A model generated the notes under the pieces. That model was not told where the DNA came from. It saw only the letters and a program-made list of their open reading frames with translations, and made no database searches. Source: Inhella gelatinilytica (GTDB lineage: Bacteria > Pseudomonadota > Gammaproteobacteria > Burkholderiales > Burkholderiaceae_C). From it: a stretch of 64,000 bases of DNA. Shown one piece after another: positions 1-9,222 of this stretch. The DNA lies in contig NZ_JAEDAL010000006.1 in assembly GCF_016093295.1 (NCBI RefSeq), forward strand, positions 62,001-126,000. Direction: 5' to 3'. How positions within the stretch are numbered: position 1 is the first letter of the stretch; each line of letters starts with the position of its first letter. Position numbers and translations under genes: made by a program.

Positions 1-2211
1 GACATTGACCAGGAGCACGCGGCCGCGCAGGCCCTGCAAGAGGCCAAGGACTTGGCCGAGTCCGCGGCGCGAATGAAGTCGGATTTCCTGGCCAACATGA
101 GCCACGAGATCCGGACCCCCTTGAACGCCGTACTCGGCATGGCCCATTTGAGCCTGCGCACCGAACTCAGCGCCAAGCAGCGGGGCTACCTCAACAACAT
201 TCAGAGCGCGGGCCAGCACCTGCTGACCCTGCTCAACGATTTGTTGGACCTCAGCAAGATCGAGGCCGGCAAATTGGAGTTGGAGCACGCCCCGTTCTCG
301 CTGGACAAGGTGCTCGGCAATCTGCGCACGTTGATTGCCCCGGCCGCCGCCGCCAAGGGTCTCGAGCTTGTGTTCGACGTGGGCGCGGATGTGCCCCGCG
401 AAGTGGTGGGCGATGGCCTGAGGCTGGGGCAAATTCTCATCAACTACACCAGCAATGCCGTCAAGTTCACGCAGTCGGGCGAAGTCACGGTGGCGGTACG
501 GCAGTTGGACCTGCGCGAGGGGCACACGCACCTGCGCTTTGAAGTCCAGGACACCGGGATCGGGCTCAGCGCCGACCAGCGACGCCAGCTCTTCATCGCC
601 TTTCAACAAGCCGACCCCTCCACCACACGCAAGTTCGGGGGCACGGGCCTGGGGCTCTCCATTGCCAAGCGCCTGGCCGGGCTGATGGGGGGGCAAGTCG
701 GTGTCGAAAGCCAACTCGGTCAGGGCAGCACGTTCTGGGTCGACCTGTGGCTGCCGCTGGCAGCCGATGCCGCCAGCCCGCATCCCACGCAGCTCCAGGG
801 CCTGAACGTGTGGTTGGTCGACGACTCCCCCCACGCGAGCGCCAGCCTTCAATCCACTCTGAGCCCCTGGGGCGTGCGTGTGCGCCCATTTGGCAGCGCG
901 GCCGAGGTGTTGGCCGAGGCGTCGCGGTCGCTGCCGCCTGACTGGGTCTTCGTGGACCATCAGCTGCCCGATGCCTCCGGTGGCGAGCTGATTCGCGCGC
1001 TACAAACGTTGATCGCTCAACCCGCACCCCGTTGGGTTCTGTTGACCGAACCTCACGTCGGGAGCCGGTCACAAGAGCCTCCTCCACAGTGCCACGAGCT
1101 GGCCAAGCCCCCCACGGCATCGGATCTCTTGGATCTGCTCATGGGGGGATTGGAGACCCCTGCCGCGGTGGACCACACCCCGCAGGATCGCTGGGCGGCC
1201 GGGCGGCGCATCCTGCTCGTCGAAGACAACGCCATCAACCGCCAAGTGGCGCAAGAGCTGCTGGAAGAAACCGGGGCGCTGGTGGTGGAGGCTGAGAACG
1301 GTGAAGTGGCGCTGCGGCGATTGGAGCAAGAGCCGGCTTTCGATCTGGTGTTCATGGACATGCAGATGCCCGTGCTGGACGGTGTCGAGGCCACGCGTCG
1401 CCTGCGCAACGACCCGCGGTGGCCGACCTTGCCCGTGGTCGCCATGACCGCCAACGCGCTGGCGCAGGACCGTGACCTGTGCCTGTCCGCCGGCATGAAC
1501 GACTTTTTGAGCAAGCCCATCGAGCCCGACTCGCTCTACGCACTCCTCCACCGCTGGTTGCCCAACGCCCCAAGCGCCGAGCTCCCCGTGGGCCCGACGA
1601 TCGACCCCGTGAGCGCGGCTGATGCACACGGGCTCCCGGTCTTGGATACGGCGAAGGGCTTACGGGCCTGTCTGGGCAAGACCGCGATGTACCAAAGGCT
1701 GCTGGGCCAGTTCGTCCAGCAATATGCCAACGAACCCAGCCTCATCGAGACCGATTGGGCCGCCAGCCGACAAGCGGAGGCGGAGCGCCGCGCCCACACC
1801 CTCAAAGGTGTGTCGGCGCAATTGGGCGCCCTGCCCTTGTCACAGGCCGCCAGCGATTTGGAAAAAGCACTCCATGCGCAACGGGGACAGCCCGCGCCTC
1901 AATGGCCGGCCCCGGTTCACGCGGCTTTTGCTGCGCAAATGCGTAAGGTCCAGGCGGCCATCGCGCAGCATCTCGCCGAATCCCCCCCGCCGCCAGCCGC
2001 GGAGGTGGGCCCGGCAGCCTGGGCATCGGCGCTGGACGGTTTGACCGCCCGCCTCGAACGGGGCGACCCGGAGGCGGCCGAGTGGCTGCAAACGCACGAA
2101 CCGGCCCTGCGCCTCGCGCTTGGAACACGTTTTGCCAGCGTTTCACGGGCCATTGAAAACTTCGACTTCGAACAGGCCTTGCAGTTGTGCCAAGGGGAGA
2201 CCGCGTCGTGA
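1..2211 (+). CDS. Hybrid sensor histidine kinase/response regulator with HPt domain (5' partial)
   Basis: The frame is open from base 1, so the N-terminal sensor part lies upstream of the window. Visible order: HisKA with the phospho-acceptor His at bases 103-105 (motif SHEIRTP), HATPase_c with the G boxes DTGIGL and GGTGLGLSI, a divergent receiver (DD and the FVDHQLPD aspartate retained), a canonical receiver (LVEDN, FMDMQMP), and a C-terminal HPt domain with AHTLKG. This is the BarA/ArcB layout for a multistep phosphorelay: autophosphorylation on His, transfer to receiver Asp, then HPt His, then an outside receiver. The stop overlaps the ATG of the REC-HD-GYP gene (tgATGa), so the final acceptor is probably that protein. 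The input signal cannot be judged because the sensor is missing. Confidence 0.93.
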   Translation, partial: DIDQEHAAAQALQEAKDLAESAARMKSDFLANMSHEIRTPLNAVLGMAHLSLRTELSAKQRGYLNNIQSAGQHLLTLLNDLLDLSKIEAGKLELEHAPFSLDKVLGNLRTLIAPAAAAKGLELVFDVGADVPREVVGDGLRLGQILINYTSNAVKFTQSGEVTVAVRQLDLREGHTHLRFEVQDTGIGLSADQRRQLFIAFQQADPSTTRKFGGTGLGLSIAKRLAGLMGGQVGVESQLGQGSTFWVDLWLPLAADAASPHPTQLQGLNVWLVDDSPHASASLQSTLSPWGVRVRPFGSAAEVLAEASRSLPPDWVFVDHQLPDASGGELIRALQTLIAQPAPRWVLLTEPHVGSRSQEPPPQCHELAKPPTASDLLDLLMGGLETPAAVDHTPQDRWAAGRRILLVEDNAINRQVAQELLEETGALVVEAENGEVALRRLEQEPAFDLVFMDMQMPVLDGVEATRRLRNDPRWPTLPVVAMTANALAQDRDLCLSAGMNDFLSKPIEPDSLYALLHRWLPNAPSAELPVGPTIDPVSAADAHGLPVLDTAKGLRACLGKTAMYQRLLGQFVQQYANEPSLIETDWAASRQAEAERRAHTLKGVSAQLGALPLSQAASDLEKALHAQRGQPAPQWPAPVHAAFAAQMRKVQAAIAQHLAESPPPPAAEVGPAAWASALDGLTARLERGDPEAAEWLQTHEPALRLALGTRFASVSRAIENFDFEQALQLCQGETAS

Positions 2212-3332
2212 TGACCCCGCCCACCGCCCCGGCCCCGGGGCCCAACCCCCCCCTGGGGGCGCGCATCCTCGTCGTCGACGATACGCCCCAGAACCTGGCG
2301 CTGATGAGTGAATTGCTGCGCCCGCTGTACCACGTGACGGTGGCCAACCACGGCGAACGCGCCCTTCATCTGCTGGCCCAGGGAGATCTGCCCGACCTGA
2401 TTCTGCTGGACATCATGATGCCCGGCATCGACGGCTACGAGGTGCTGCGTCGGCTGCGACTCGCCCCCCGCACCCAGCACATTCCGGTCATTTTTCTGAC
2501 CGCCAAGTCTGAGACCGAGGATGAGGCCCAGGGGCTGGCTTTGGGGGCGCAGGACTACATCACCAAACCGATTTGTGCCCCCATCGTGCTGGCCCGCGTG
2601 GCGGCGCAACTCAAACTCAAGGTCGTGGCCGACTTTTTGCGCGACAAGGCCGACTACTTGGAATCGGAGGTTCAGCGGCGAACGGAACGGATTGAGGCCA
2701 TCCAAGACATCACCGTGCTGGTGATGTCCTCCATGGCGGAATCCCGCGACAACGAGACCGGCAATCACATCCGGCGCACCCAGCATTACGTCAAGGGTCT
2801 GGCCGAGGCGTTGGCGTCAAACCCGCAGTTCGCCAGCGATTTGACGCCGGACACCATCGAACTGCTCTACAAATCCGCCCCTCTGCATGACATCGGCAAG
2901 GTGGGCATCCCGGACCACATCCTGCTCAAGCCCGGCAAGCTCACCCCCGAAGAGTTTGAGGTCATGAAGACCCACACGACGATTGGCTATGAGTCCATCG
3001 TGCGGGCCGAGCGTCTGCTCGGTGAGGAGGTGGATTTCCTACGTTTCGCCAAAGAGATTTCGCTCTCGCACCAAGAAAAGTGGGACGGGAGCGGCTATCC
3101 CCAGGGGTTGAAAGGCGAGGCCATTCCCCTCTCGGCCCGCTTGATGGCCGTGGCCGACGTGTATGACGCCTTGATCAGTCGCCGTGTTTACAAGGAAGCG
3201 TTCTCACATGGCACAGCGGTGGCGATCCTGCAAGAAGGTCGCGGCACGCATTTCGACCCCGTGATCTTGGATGCCTTTCTGCAGATCCAAGATCAATTCA
3301 TCGCGATCGCCGCACGCTGGGTCGACGAGTGA
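2211..3332 (+). CDS. Response regulator with HD-GYP c-di-GMP phosphodiesterase domain
   Basis: 373 residues. An N-terminal receiver (LVVDD acidic pocket, phospho-acceptor in LLDIMMPGIDG) is joined through a helical linker to an HD-GYP domain with HDIGK and GSGYPQG signatures. HD-GYP proteins hydrolyse cyclic di-GMP to pGpG/GMP, so this is probably a phosphorylation-controlled c-di-GMP phosphodiesterase in the cytoplasm. I chose the ATG at 2211 because it overlaps the stop of the upstream hybrid kinase by one base, a typical coupled pair; an upstream in-frame start at 2187 would lie inside the kinase. The gene ends before a strong hairpin at 3352-3378. Architecture matches the RpfG family; no RpfF or RpfC is nearby. 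Confidence 0.94.
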   Translation: MTPPTAPAPGPNPPLGARILVVDDTPQNLALMSELLRPLYHVTVANHGERALHLLAQGDLPDLILLDIMMPGIDGYEVLRRLRLAPRTQHIPVIFLTAKSETEDEAQGLALGAQDYITKPICAPIVLARVAAQLKLKVVADFLRDKADYLESEVQRRTERIEAIQDITVLVMSSMAESRDNETGNHIRRTQHYVKGLAEALASNPQFASDLTPDTIELLYKSAPLHDIGKVGIPDHILLKPGKLTPEEFEVMKTHTTIGYESIVRAERLLGEEVDFLRFAKEISLSHQEKWDGSGYPQGLKGEAIPLSARLMAVADVYDALISRRVYKEAFSHGTAVAILQEGRGTHFDPVILDAFLQIQDQFIAIAARWVDE

Positions 3333-3351
3333 ACCAGGCAACAGCGGATGC

Positions 3352-3378
3352 AAAAAAGCCCGCATGCGCGGGCTTTTT
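3352..3378. terminator. Bidirectional intrinsic terminator
   Basis: Six A residues, then GCCCGC, loop ATGC, GCGGGC, then five T residues. The T tract serves the plus-strand phosphodiesterase gene and the A tract serves the convergent RNA-binding protein gene that ends at 3397. Confidence 0.9.
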
Positions 3379-3396
3379 CATGGCTGAACGCCGATT

Positions 3397-3741
3397 TCAG
3401 TAGCCGCCGCGGTCACCGCGGTCACCACGGAAACCACCGCCACCGCCGCCCGGGCCACGGCCATAGGGGCTGGCAAAGCCCGCCGGACGCGCCTCACGCG
3501 GGCGGGCGACGTTCACCACCAGCGGGCGGCCTTCGAGCGCCTGGCCATTCATGCCGCTGATCGCGGCCTGAGCCTCGGCGTCCGTGCCCATTTCGACAAA
3601 ACCGAAGCCCTTGGAGCGGCCGGTTTCGCGGTCCATCATGACCTTGGCGGACTGGACGTTGCCGAAGCGAGCAAACGCCTGTTGCAGGGAGTCGTCGCGC
3701 ACGCTGTAAGCGAGGTTGCCGACGTAAAGCTTGTTGTTCAT
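3397..3741 (-). CDS. Glycine-rich RRM RNA-binding protein
   Basis: 114 residues. One RNA recognition motif occupies roughly residues 3-80, with RNP2 (LYVGNL, residues 5-10) and RNP1 (KGFGFVEM) intact, followed by an Arg/Gly-rich tail with FRGDRGDRGGY at the end. This is the cyanobacterial Rbp/eukaryotic GRP-like type common in betaproteobacteria, where such proteins bind single-stranded RNA and are often cold induced. A gap of about 260 bp separates it from the divergent marC-type gene, leaving room for a long leader where autoregulation could act (inference). It converges on the REC-HD-GYP gene across the shared terminator. Confidence 0.93.
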   Translation of the reverse strand: MNNKLYVGNLAYSVRDDSLQQAFARFGNVQSAKVMMDRETGRSKGFGFVEMGTDAEAQAAISGMNGQALEGRPLVVNVARPREARPAGFASPYGRGPGGGGGGFRGDRGDRGGY

Positions 3742-4000
3742 GGGGAGGCCCCTAACGAGATACTAAGACAAAGAACCGAGAGGCGCCTGAACCCATCCAA
3801 GCAAGACAACGAATCAACGCGACCAAACCGGCCGCGCCATTATTCCGGTGGACGGGGCAGAAACCAGCCCCTAAGCCCCAAGCTGTTGCTTTTTGTCGGC
3901 GCGAGAAAACCCGCAGTTCCGCGCCAAACCCGTCCAACGGGGGTGCCGAACGCCGAAGGCTGCCTCTCCCCGCGGGTGGGGCCCGGGCTCACAATGGCCC

Positions 4001-4627
4001 ATGGACATCTACAAACCCTTGGTTGCCCTGATCGCCATGGTCAACCCCATTGGCGTCATTCCCTTCTTCATTGCCTTCACGCAAGATCTCGATCGGTTTC
4101 AGCGGAAGCGAACAATCCGTGTCGCCGCTTTTACTTGTTTTACCGTGATTGCCGTCTCGGCGCTTGCCGGTCTCAAGGTTATTGAGTTTTTCGGCATTTC
4201 AATCGCCAGCTTCCAAGTTGGAGGCGGCACGCTGCTGTTGATCAACGCGCTGGCGATGCTGAACGCCAAGCCGGCCGAAAGTGGCAGTGTCAGCACCGCC
4301 GATGCGGGCACCCACATCGCGGTCGTGCCCTTGGCCATTCCCCTGCTGACTGGCCCGGCCACCATCTCCACCATGGTGATTTACGCTCAGAAAACCCAGC
4401 ATTGGTGGCAGCAAAGCGTCCTGGTGGGTTACGGCGTGGTGGTGGGCGCGGTGGTGTGGCTGTGCTTCACCGCCTCCGGCCGCATCGCCAAAGCGCTGGG
4501 CGCCACCGGCATCAACATCATGACGCGCCTGATGGGGCTGATCCTGGCCGCACTCGCGGTTGAATTGCTGGCCAGTGGGTTGATTGATCTGTTCCCAGTC
4601 TTGGGCTCCCCCAAACTCAAGGGCTAA
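4001..4627 (+). CDS. MarC family integral membrane protein
   Basis: 208 residues, the usual MarC/UPF0056 length, with about six hydrophobic segments. Family signatures are visible: VNPIGVIPFF near the N-terminus, VPLAIPLLTGPATIST in the middle, and RLMGLILAALAVE near the C-terminus. Despite the historical name, MarC proteins are not established multiple-antibiotic-resistance determinants and their transport substrate is unknown. I chose ATG 4001 (MDIYKP) because the reading frame upstream of it is charged and unlike the family. It stands alone between the divergent RRM gene and the convergent aminopeptidase. A stem-loop at 4633-4649 after the stop lacks a T tract. Confidence 0.9.
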   Translation: MDIYKPLVALIAMVNPIGVIPFFIAFTQDLDRFQRKRTIRVAAFTCFTVIAVSALAGLKVIEFFGISIASFQVGGGTLLLINALAMLNAKPAESGSVSTADAGTHIAVVPLAIPLLTGPATISTMVIYAQKTQHWWQQSVLVGYGVVVGAVVWLCFTASGRIAKALGATGINIMTRLMGLILAALAVELLASGLIDLFPVLGSPKLKG

Positions 4628-4674
4628 AGCAGAGCGGCCCTTGGCCGCTCAGCCACCCCCGACCGGCCGCGCCA

Positions 4675-6060
4675 TCAGCCCGCGAAGCGGCGCTCCAGGA
4701 AGTGAATCAGGGTGCGCAAGGTTTGGGCTTCGCCACCGACCGGGCGGCCCGGGCGGGCCAAGGTGGTCCAAGCAAACAGGTCGATGTGCAGCCACGCTTG
4801 GTCGGCGGGCACAAACCGGTCCAAGAACAGCGCGGCCGTAACCGCGCCAGCCATCGGGCTGCTGCCGCTGTTGCTCACATCGGCCATGGGCGTTTCAATG
4901 AGGGCCTGATACGGCTGCCACAGGGGCATGTGCCACAGCGGATCGCGCTCTTGCAAGCCCAGATCCACCAGTTCCCGTCCGAGCGCCATATCGCGGGTGA
5001 AGAGTGCGGGCAACTCGGGGCCCAAAGCCACGCGCGCGGCGCCGGTGAGGGTCGCCAGATCAATCAACAACTCGGGCTTGGACTCACAGGCGTAGGCCAT
5101 GGCGTCGCACAACACCACGCGGCCCTCGGCGTCTGTGTTGCCAATTTCGATGGTCAGGCCCTTGCGCGTGCGGAACACATCGCCCGGGCGGAAGGCATTG
5201 CCACTGATGGCGTTTTCAACGGCCGGGATCAGCAGTTGCAGGCGCACGGGCAGTTTGAGCGCCATCACCAGCGCGGCCAAGCCCAGCGCATTGGCCGCAC
5301 CGCCCATGTCCTTTTTCATCAAGCGCATGCCATCGGCCGGCTTGATGTCCAACCCCCCAGAGTCGAAACAAACGCCCTTGCCCACCAGGCTCAGCTTGGG
5401 GTGCTTGGGGTTGCCCCAGGTCAGTTCGATCAAGCGCGGCGCCCGGTCCGGCGCCGCCGCCCGCCCGACCGCATGAATGGCTGGGAAGTTGTTCTTGAGC
5501 AGGGCATCCCCCACAATTTCCTTGACCTTGGCGCCATGCGGTTTGCCCACCAGCTTCACCGCTTCGGCCAACTGCGCCGGGCCCATGTGCTCAGCCGGCG
5601 TATTGACCAAATCCCGGGTCGCGCACAAGGCGGTCGCCAGGGCCAGCCCCCGCTGGCTTTCAGGGCCATCTGGCAGCACCAATTCAGCACTCACGCGACC
5701 GCGGGCCTTGTAGGCGTCAAAAACATAGTCGCCCAACACCCACGACAGGGCCGCCGCCTGCGGATCCAGAGCCACCCCATCGGCATCCAATTTGTAGCGA
5801 CCTGTCGGCAAAATCTGTGGAAAAGCCGCCAACGCATAGGGATCGTCCGACGCCCGTACGCCCACGACCACACAACTCAGACGCCCTTGTTCATCGGGCA
5901 GCACGACGTGGGTGTCCGGCTTGGCGGCGAAGCCCACGGCATCCAGCCAGCGCTGGGTCGCTACCGGCAAGCCTTTGCGAATCTCGGGCCACGCTTCGAC
6001 CGTCGAGCACAGCAGGGGGGTGGCGGAGGCCGGTACTTTTTTGGCGAGCGTGAGCGTCAT
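4675..6060 (-). CDS. Leucyl aminopeptidase family (M17) metallopeptidase
   Basis: 461 residues. The C-terminal catalytic domain has the M17 two-metal ligands: VGKGVCFDSGGLDIKP, MKKDMGGAAN and NTDAEGR, which supply the Lys, Asp, Asp, Asp and Glu of the active site. The product removes N-terminal residues from peptides in the cytoplasm during peptide turnover. The N-terminal part (about residues 1-150) is divergent from PepA and closer in character to the shorter PepB-like members. The gene is monocistronic. A long open frame runs antisense to it on the plus strand, which is a GC-bias shadow. A TTGACA hexamer lies on the minus strand at 6134-6139 but has no good -10 partner. Confidence 0.94.
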   Translation of the reverse strand: MTLTLAKKVPASATPLLCSTVEAWPEIRKGLPVATQRWLDAVGFAAKPDTHVVLPDEQGRLSCVVVGVRASDDPYALAAFPQILPTGRYKLDADGVALDPQAAALSWVLGDYVFDAYKARGRVSAELVLPDGPESQRGLALATALCATRDLVNTPAEHMGPAQLAEAVKLVGKPHGAKVKEIVGDALLKNNFPAIHAVGRAAAPDRAPRLIELTWGNPKHPKLSLVGKGVCFDSGGLDIKPADGMRLMKKDMGGAANALGLAALVMALKLPVRLQLLIPAVENAISGNAFRPGDVFRTRKGLTIEIGNTDAEGRVVLCDAMAYACESKPELLIDLATLTGAARVALGPELPALFTRDMALGRELVDLGLQERDPLWHMPLWQPYQALIETPMADVSNSGSSPMAGAVTAALFLDRFVPADQAWLHIDLFAWTTLARPGRPVGGEAQTLRTLIHFLERRFAG

Positions 6061-6219
6061 GGCAAGCTTTTTTGAAACGCGAAGGCCGGCATTCTCTGAC
6101 GAACCGAAAAAAGCGCGAAAAACTGCAGAAACGTGTCAACCATCCGCGCAAACCCCACGTTACGGCGCCATCGGTCGAAAGGTTTCGGCCGCTTTTGAGG
6201 GCTCTGCCCGACCCTGATC

Positions 6220-6396
6220 ATGCTGACCGCCACTGCCAACCGCCACGCCAATCCCGCCCGCCGCAGTCCACTGTCGCCGGCCTTGCTGGACAGTTTGCTG
6301 GACAAAGGCCCCAAGCACTGCGCTTACGAGGGTTCCGGTTTCACCCAGGGGCGACGGGCGCTGGATCGACTGCTGCAGTTGGATCGCAAGCGCTGA
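6220..6396 (+). CDS. Small basic hypothetical protein
   Basis: 58 residues starting at an ATG in the spacer between the aminopeptidase and the binding-protein gene. The protein is Arg/Lys rich, with a central CAYEGSGFTQGRR stretch and a Leu/Arg-rich end (RALDRLLQLDRKR). Third-position GC is high, as in neighbouring genes. It has no signal peptide or membrane segment. I recognise no family, and a fortuitous open frame is possible; conservation of the C-terminal half in relatives would settle it. Confidence 0.4.
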   Translation: MLTATANRHANPARRSPLSPALLDSLLDKGPKHCAYEGSGFTQGRRALDRLLQLDRKR

Positions 6397-6555
6397 TCCG
6401 CCGGGCGGGGGGCGTCAGCCCCTGAAATCAACCCCTGAGCTGAATCCACCTTTGGGCCCAGCGGCCGGGCGGGCCGCCCTCATACCCCGAAGCGGACCCT
6501 CTTTATCGATCTTGCCGATTTGGCGCCCCGGCGTTCAGGCTTGAGAATGGCGGCC

Positions 6556-7266
6556 ATGCGCGTGCTGTTTGCCTCATTACTTGCCCTGGGCGGCCTGGCC
6601 CTTGGGGCCAGGGCCAACCCGGTGACGCTGCACTATCAAGAGCGTCCTCCGTACTACGAGACGCACCCGGACGGGGTTCGTGGCTTGGTGGTGGACCCCT
6701 TGGTCAAGGCCCTGCAACGGGCCCAACTCCCCTACCGTCTGGCGCTCACACCCAGTCAGCGCCAACTTTTGCTGATCGAAGACAGCGTGGGGCCACACTG
6801 TGGCATCGGCTGGTTTCGAAACCCAGTCCGCGAAGCCAAAGGGCAGTTCAGTTCGATGCTGTACCAAGACCAGCCCCTGAGTTTGCTGGCTCGTCGTGCC
6901 TTGGCTTGGCGCGACCCCCTCTCGATGACGGAGGCGCTGCAACGAACAGAAGCCAGGCTTCTCACCAAACAAGGCTTTTCCTACGGTCCGCAGTTCGATG
7001 CCCTGCTGGCCCAGCGCCTCAAACCGCCCGAAACCAGCACGGGCGAGGTGTCCAACTTGGTGCGCATGCTGATTGCCAACCGCGCCGATTGGATGCCCCT
7101 GGCTCACGAAGAAGCCCGCTGGTTGCTCGACGCCATGGACGAGGCCAGCGAGAAGCTCCAGGTGCTTCGCTTTTCTGATGCCCCGGCGGGACCCACACGC
7201 CACCTGTACTGCAACAAGGCTGTGCCGTCCGATTGGATGCAGCGTCTCAATGAGGCGCTGAAATAG
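6556..7266 (+). CDS. Periplasmic substrate-binding protein-like (SBP family 3 fold)
   Basis: 236 residues with an N-terminal signal peptide (hydrophobic core LFASLLALGGLAL, cleavage near ARA-NP). The mature part begins VTLHYQERPPYYE, the pattern of solute-binding protein family 3 (polar amino acid type), and one Cys pair position (PHCGIGW) is seen. No permease or ATPase is next to it, so it may be a sensor-type or orphan binding protein rather than part of an importer. Starts at 6547 and 6556 are both possible; I prefer 6556 because GAGA lies at good Shine-Dalgarno distance. The stop overlaps the GTG of the TauE/SafE gene (TAGTG), which suggests translational coupling. Confidence 0.8.
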   Translation: MRVLFASLLALGGLALGARANPVTLHYQERPPYYETHPDGVRGLVVDPLVKALQRAQLPYRLALTPSQRQLLLIEDSVGPHCGIGWFRNPVREAKGQFSSMLYQDQPLSLLARRALAWRDPLSMTEALQRTEARLLTKQGFSYGPQFDALLAQRLKPPETSTGEVSNLVRMLIANRADWMPLAHEEARWLLDAMDEASEKLQVLRFSDAPAGPTRHLYCNKAVPSDWMQRLNEALK

Positions 7267-8042
7267 TGGAACTGCTGCTGGCTGTTACCGCCTCATTGGC
7301 GGCTGGGTTCATTGATGCCATCGTCGGCGGTGGCGGGTTGATTCTGGTGCCCGCCCTGTTCGCGGCCTACCCGGCTGCTGCACCGGCCACATTGTTCGGA
7401 ACCAACAAAGGGGCGGCCATTTGGGGTACGGCGCTGGCCACCTGGCGTTATGCCCGCCGGGTGGAATTGCGCTGGGCATCTCTCTTGCCCGCCGTGGGTA
7501 CAGCCCTGCTGGGCAGCACGCTGGGCGCATGGGGAGCGACCCAGGTGGACGCCCGCCTGTGGCGAATCGCCCTGCCCGTCATCCTCCTGGGACTGTTGGT
7601 CTACACCCTCGCCAAGAAGAACCTGGGGCGCGCCCATGCCCCGGCCTACAGCGGCTCCGCCGAAGCCCTGCGCGCGATGGCGATCGGGGGGGGAATTGGC
7701 CTGTACGACGGTTTTTTTGGGCCTGGGACGGGCAGCTTTTTCATTTTCCTGTTCGTGCGGGTGCTGGGCTACGACTTCCTGCACGCCAGTGCCAGCGCCA
7801 AGCTACTCAACACCGCCACCAATGCGGCGGCCCTGACGCTGTTCGCTGCCACGGGTCACCTGTGGTGGGGTGTGGCGGCTTGTATGGCTGTGGCGAACAT
7901 GCTGGGCAGTTGGCTGGGGGCTCACTTGGCGTTGGCACGGGGCGCGGGCTTTGTGCGCGGGGTTTTCCTGGTGGTGGTCTCGGCACTGATTGTTAAAACC
8001 GGCTGGGATGCAGCGATAACATGGACCACAGTAATGGCCTGA
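7266..8042 (+). CDS. TauE/SafE family (sulfite exporter-like) membrane permease
   Basis: 258 residues, about eight hydrophobic segments. Family features include the N-terminal GFIDAIVGGGGLILVPAL loop and the second-half repeat GFFGPGTGSFFIFLFV. TauE/SafE proteins move small organosulfur or organic anions across the inner membrane; the specific substrate is not predictable. It starts with GTG overlapping the stop of the upstream binding-protein gene by one base. Ten bases separate its stop from the HDOD gene, so the three probably share a transcript. Confidence 0.92.
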   Translation: MELLLAVTASLAAGFIDAIVGGGGLILVPALFAAYPAAAPATLFGTNKGAAIWGTALATWRYARRVELRWASLLPAVGTALLGSTLGAWGATQVDARLWRIALPVILLGLLVYTLAKKNLGRAHAPAYSGSAEALRAMAIGGGIGLYDGFFGPGTGSFFIFLFVRVLGYDFLHASASAKLLNTATNAAALTLFAATGHLWWGVAACMAVANMLGSWLGAHLALARGAGFVRGVFLVVVSALIVKTGWDAAITWTTVMA

Positions 8043-8052
8043 GGCTCTGACC

Positions 8053-8868
8053 ATGTCTGTCGATCCTGAACTGCGTTCCCTCGATATCGAAATTCCAGCC
8101 CAGCCGGACGTGCTGGTGAAGCTGTCCGTGCTGATGGCCGAAGACGAGGTCGACCTGCTGGCCATTTCTGCGCTCGTGGAAGGGGATATGGCCCTGGCCG
8201 CGGCGGTGCTGAAGGCCGTGAATTCCTCGCTGTATGGCCTGCGAGGCCGCGTGCAAACGGTGCACCAAGCCCTCACGTACCTAGGCATGCGAGAGGTTTC
8301 GGCCATTGCCTTTGAAATGAGTTTGCGGGCGGCCTTCCCCCCTGCGGCGGAACTGGAGCCTGTTTGGGCCCGTGCCGCGCAGCGCGGCATCTTGATGGGT
8401 CGCATGGGCCAATTGCTGGGAATTGACCCCTGGGCGGCGCATTCCGCCGGCCTGTTTGAGGAATGTGGCAAAGCCGTGCTGTACCGCCATGCGCCGCAAC
8501 ACTACCCTGCCATGCTGCGGGCGGCGCCATCAGATCAAGAGTTGTGTGGCTTGGAAACCGCCGCGTTTGGGGTCAGCCACGACGCCCTGGGCGCAGCCCT
8601 GTGCGAAAGCTGGGGGGTGGCCCCGGCGGCGGTGGCCAGTGTGCGACACCACATTGCCCTGCAAGCCGGGGATGACATGCCCGAAGCCTTGCAGCGGCGC
8701 AGTGTTGCCTGCCTGTCGGGTTTGGCCCATACGCTGATGAACGCACCGGCAGACTTGGAAGCCCGCGCGCAAGTCCTGTGCCCGCAGGCCCAGATTGATC
8801 CGGCGGCGGCCTTGCGCGCGGCCCGCCGCGTGCAGGAACAACTCGAGAACGCGGCGAGTGCCGGCTGA
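8053..8868 (+). CDS. HDOD domain protein
   Basis: 271 residues, almost entirely one HDOD domain. It opens IPAQPDVLVKL and continues with LLAISALVEGDMALAAAVLKAVNSSLYG, the conserved HDOD start. HDOD proteins are HD-related but usually lack catalytic His-Asp pairs and act as regulatory scaffolds in c-di-GMP, chemotaxis or stress signalling. No extra output domain is present. The gene sits between the TauE/SafE permease and cutA, overlapping cutA by 11 bases. Confidence 0.92.
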   Translation: MSVDPELRSLDIEIPAQPDVLVKLSVLMAEDEVDLLAISALVEGDMALAAAVLKAVNSSLYGLRGRVQTVHQALTYLGMREVSAIAFEMSLRAAFPPAAELEPVWARAAQRGILMGRMGQLLGIDPWAAHSAGLFEECGKAVLYRHAPQHYPAMLRAAPSDQELCGLETAAFGVSHDALGAALCESWGVAPAAVASVRHHIALQAGDDMPEALQRRSVACLSGLAHTLMNAPADLEARAQVLCPQAQIDPAAALRAARRVQEQLENAASAG

Positions 8869-9193
8869 GGTGCTTCTGGCACTGACCACGCTGGACAGTG
8901 CCGCTGCCGCGCATCAGTTGGCGCACCAGTTGGTCGAAACGCGTCTGGCCGCCTGTGTGCACATTGAATCCCTGGAGTCGGTTTACCGCTGGGACGGCCA
9001 AGTGCGCCTTTCGCCCGAATGGCGGCTGCTGATCAAGACCACCAGCGAGCGCTGGGCGGCGCTGCGTGCCTTCATAGACACCCACCACCCTTACGAAGTG
9101 CCCGCTTTGGTGGCCTGGCCGTGCAGTCAGACACCCCCCCAATTTGCCGAGTGGGTCCGACAAGAAACCCACCCAGCCCCGGGCGGTCTCTAA
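8858..9193 (+). CDS. cutA: Divalent-cation tolerance protein CutA
   Basis: 111 residues, standard CutA1 length. Family core is clear: LALTTLDSAAAAHQLA, then LVETRLAACVHI, VYRWDGQV, and HPYEVPALVAWP near the end. CutA is a small cytoplasmic trimer with a ferredoxin-like fold, linked to copper tolerance in Escherichia coli but of uncertain biochemical role. I chose GTG 8858 because it gives the usual short N-terminus and overlaps the HDOD stop; GTG 8870 would also work. It is followed after 29 bases by psd. Confidence 0.93.
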   Translation: MPAEVLLALTTLDSAAAAHQLAHQLVETRLAACVHIESLESVYRWDGQVRLSPEWRLLIKTTSERWAALRAFIDTHHPYEVPALVAWPCSQTPPQFAEWVRQETHPAPGGL

Positions 9194-9222
9194 AATCGCC
9201 GCCCCTTTTCCCTGGCGGACCC

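Noticed and set aside
4702-6075. Open frame of 457 codons antisense to the M17 aminopeptidase
   Set aside because: It mirrors codon bias of the true gene; the minus strand has all metal ligands, and the plus frame has low-complexity His/Gln/Arg content with no domain.
6134-6139. TTGACA on the minus strand before the M17 gene as a promoter
   Set aside because: A perfect -35 hexamer, but no acceptable -10 at 16-18 bases, so I did not list it as a promoter.
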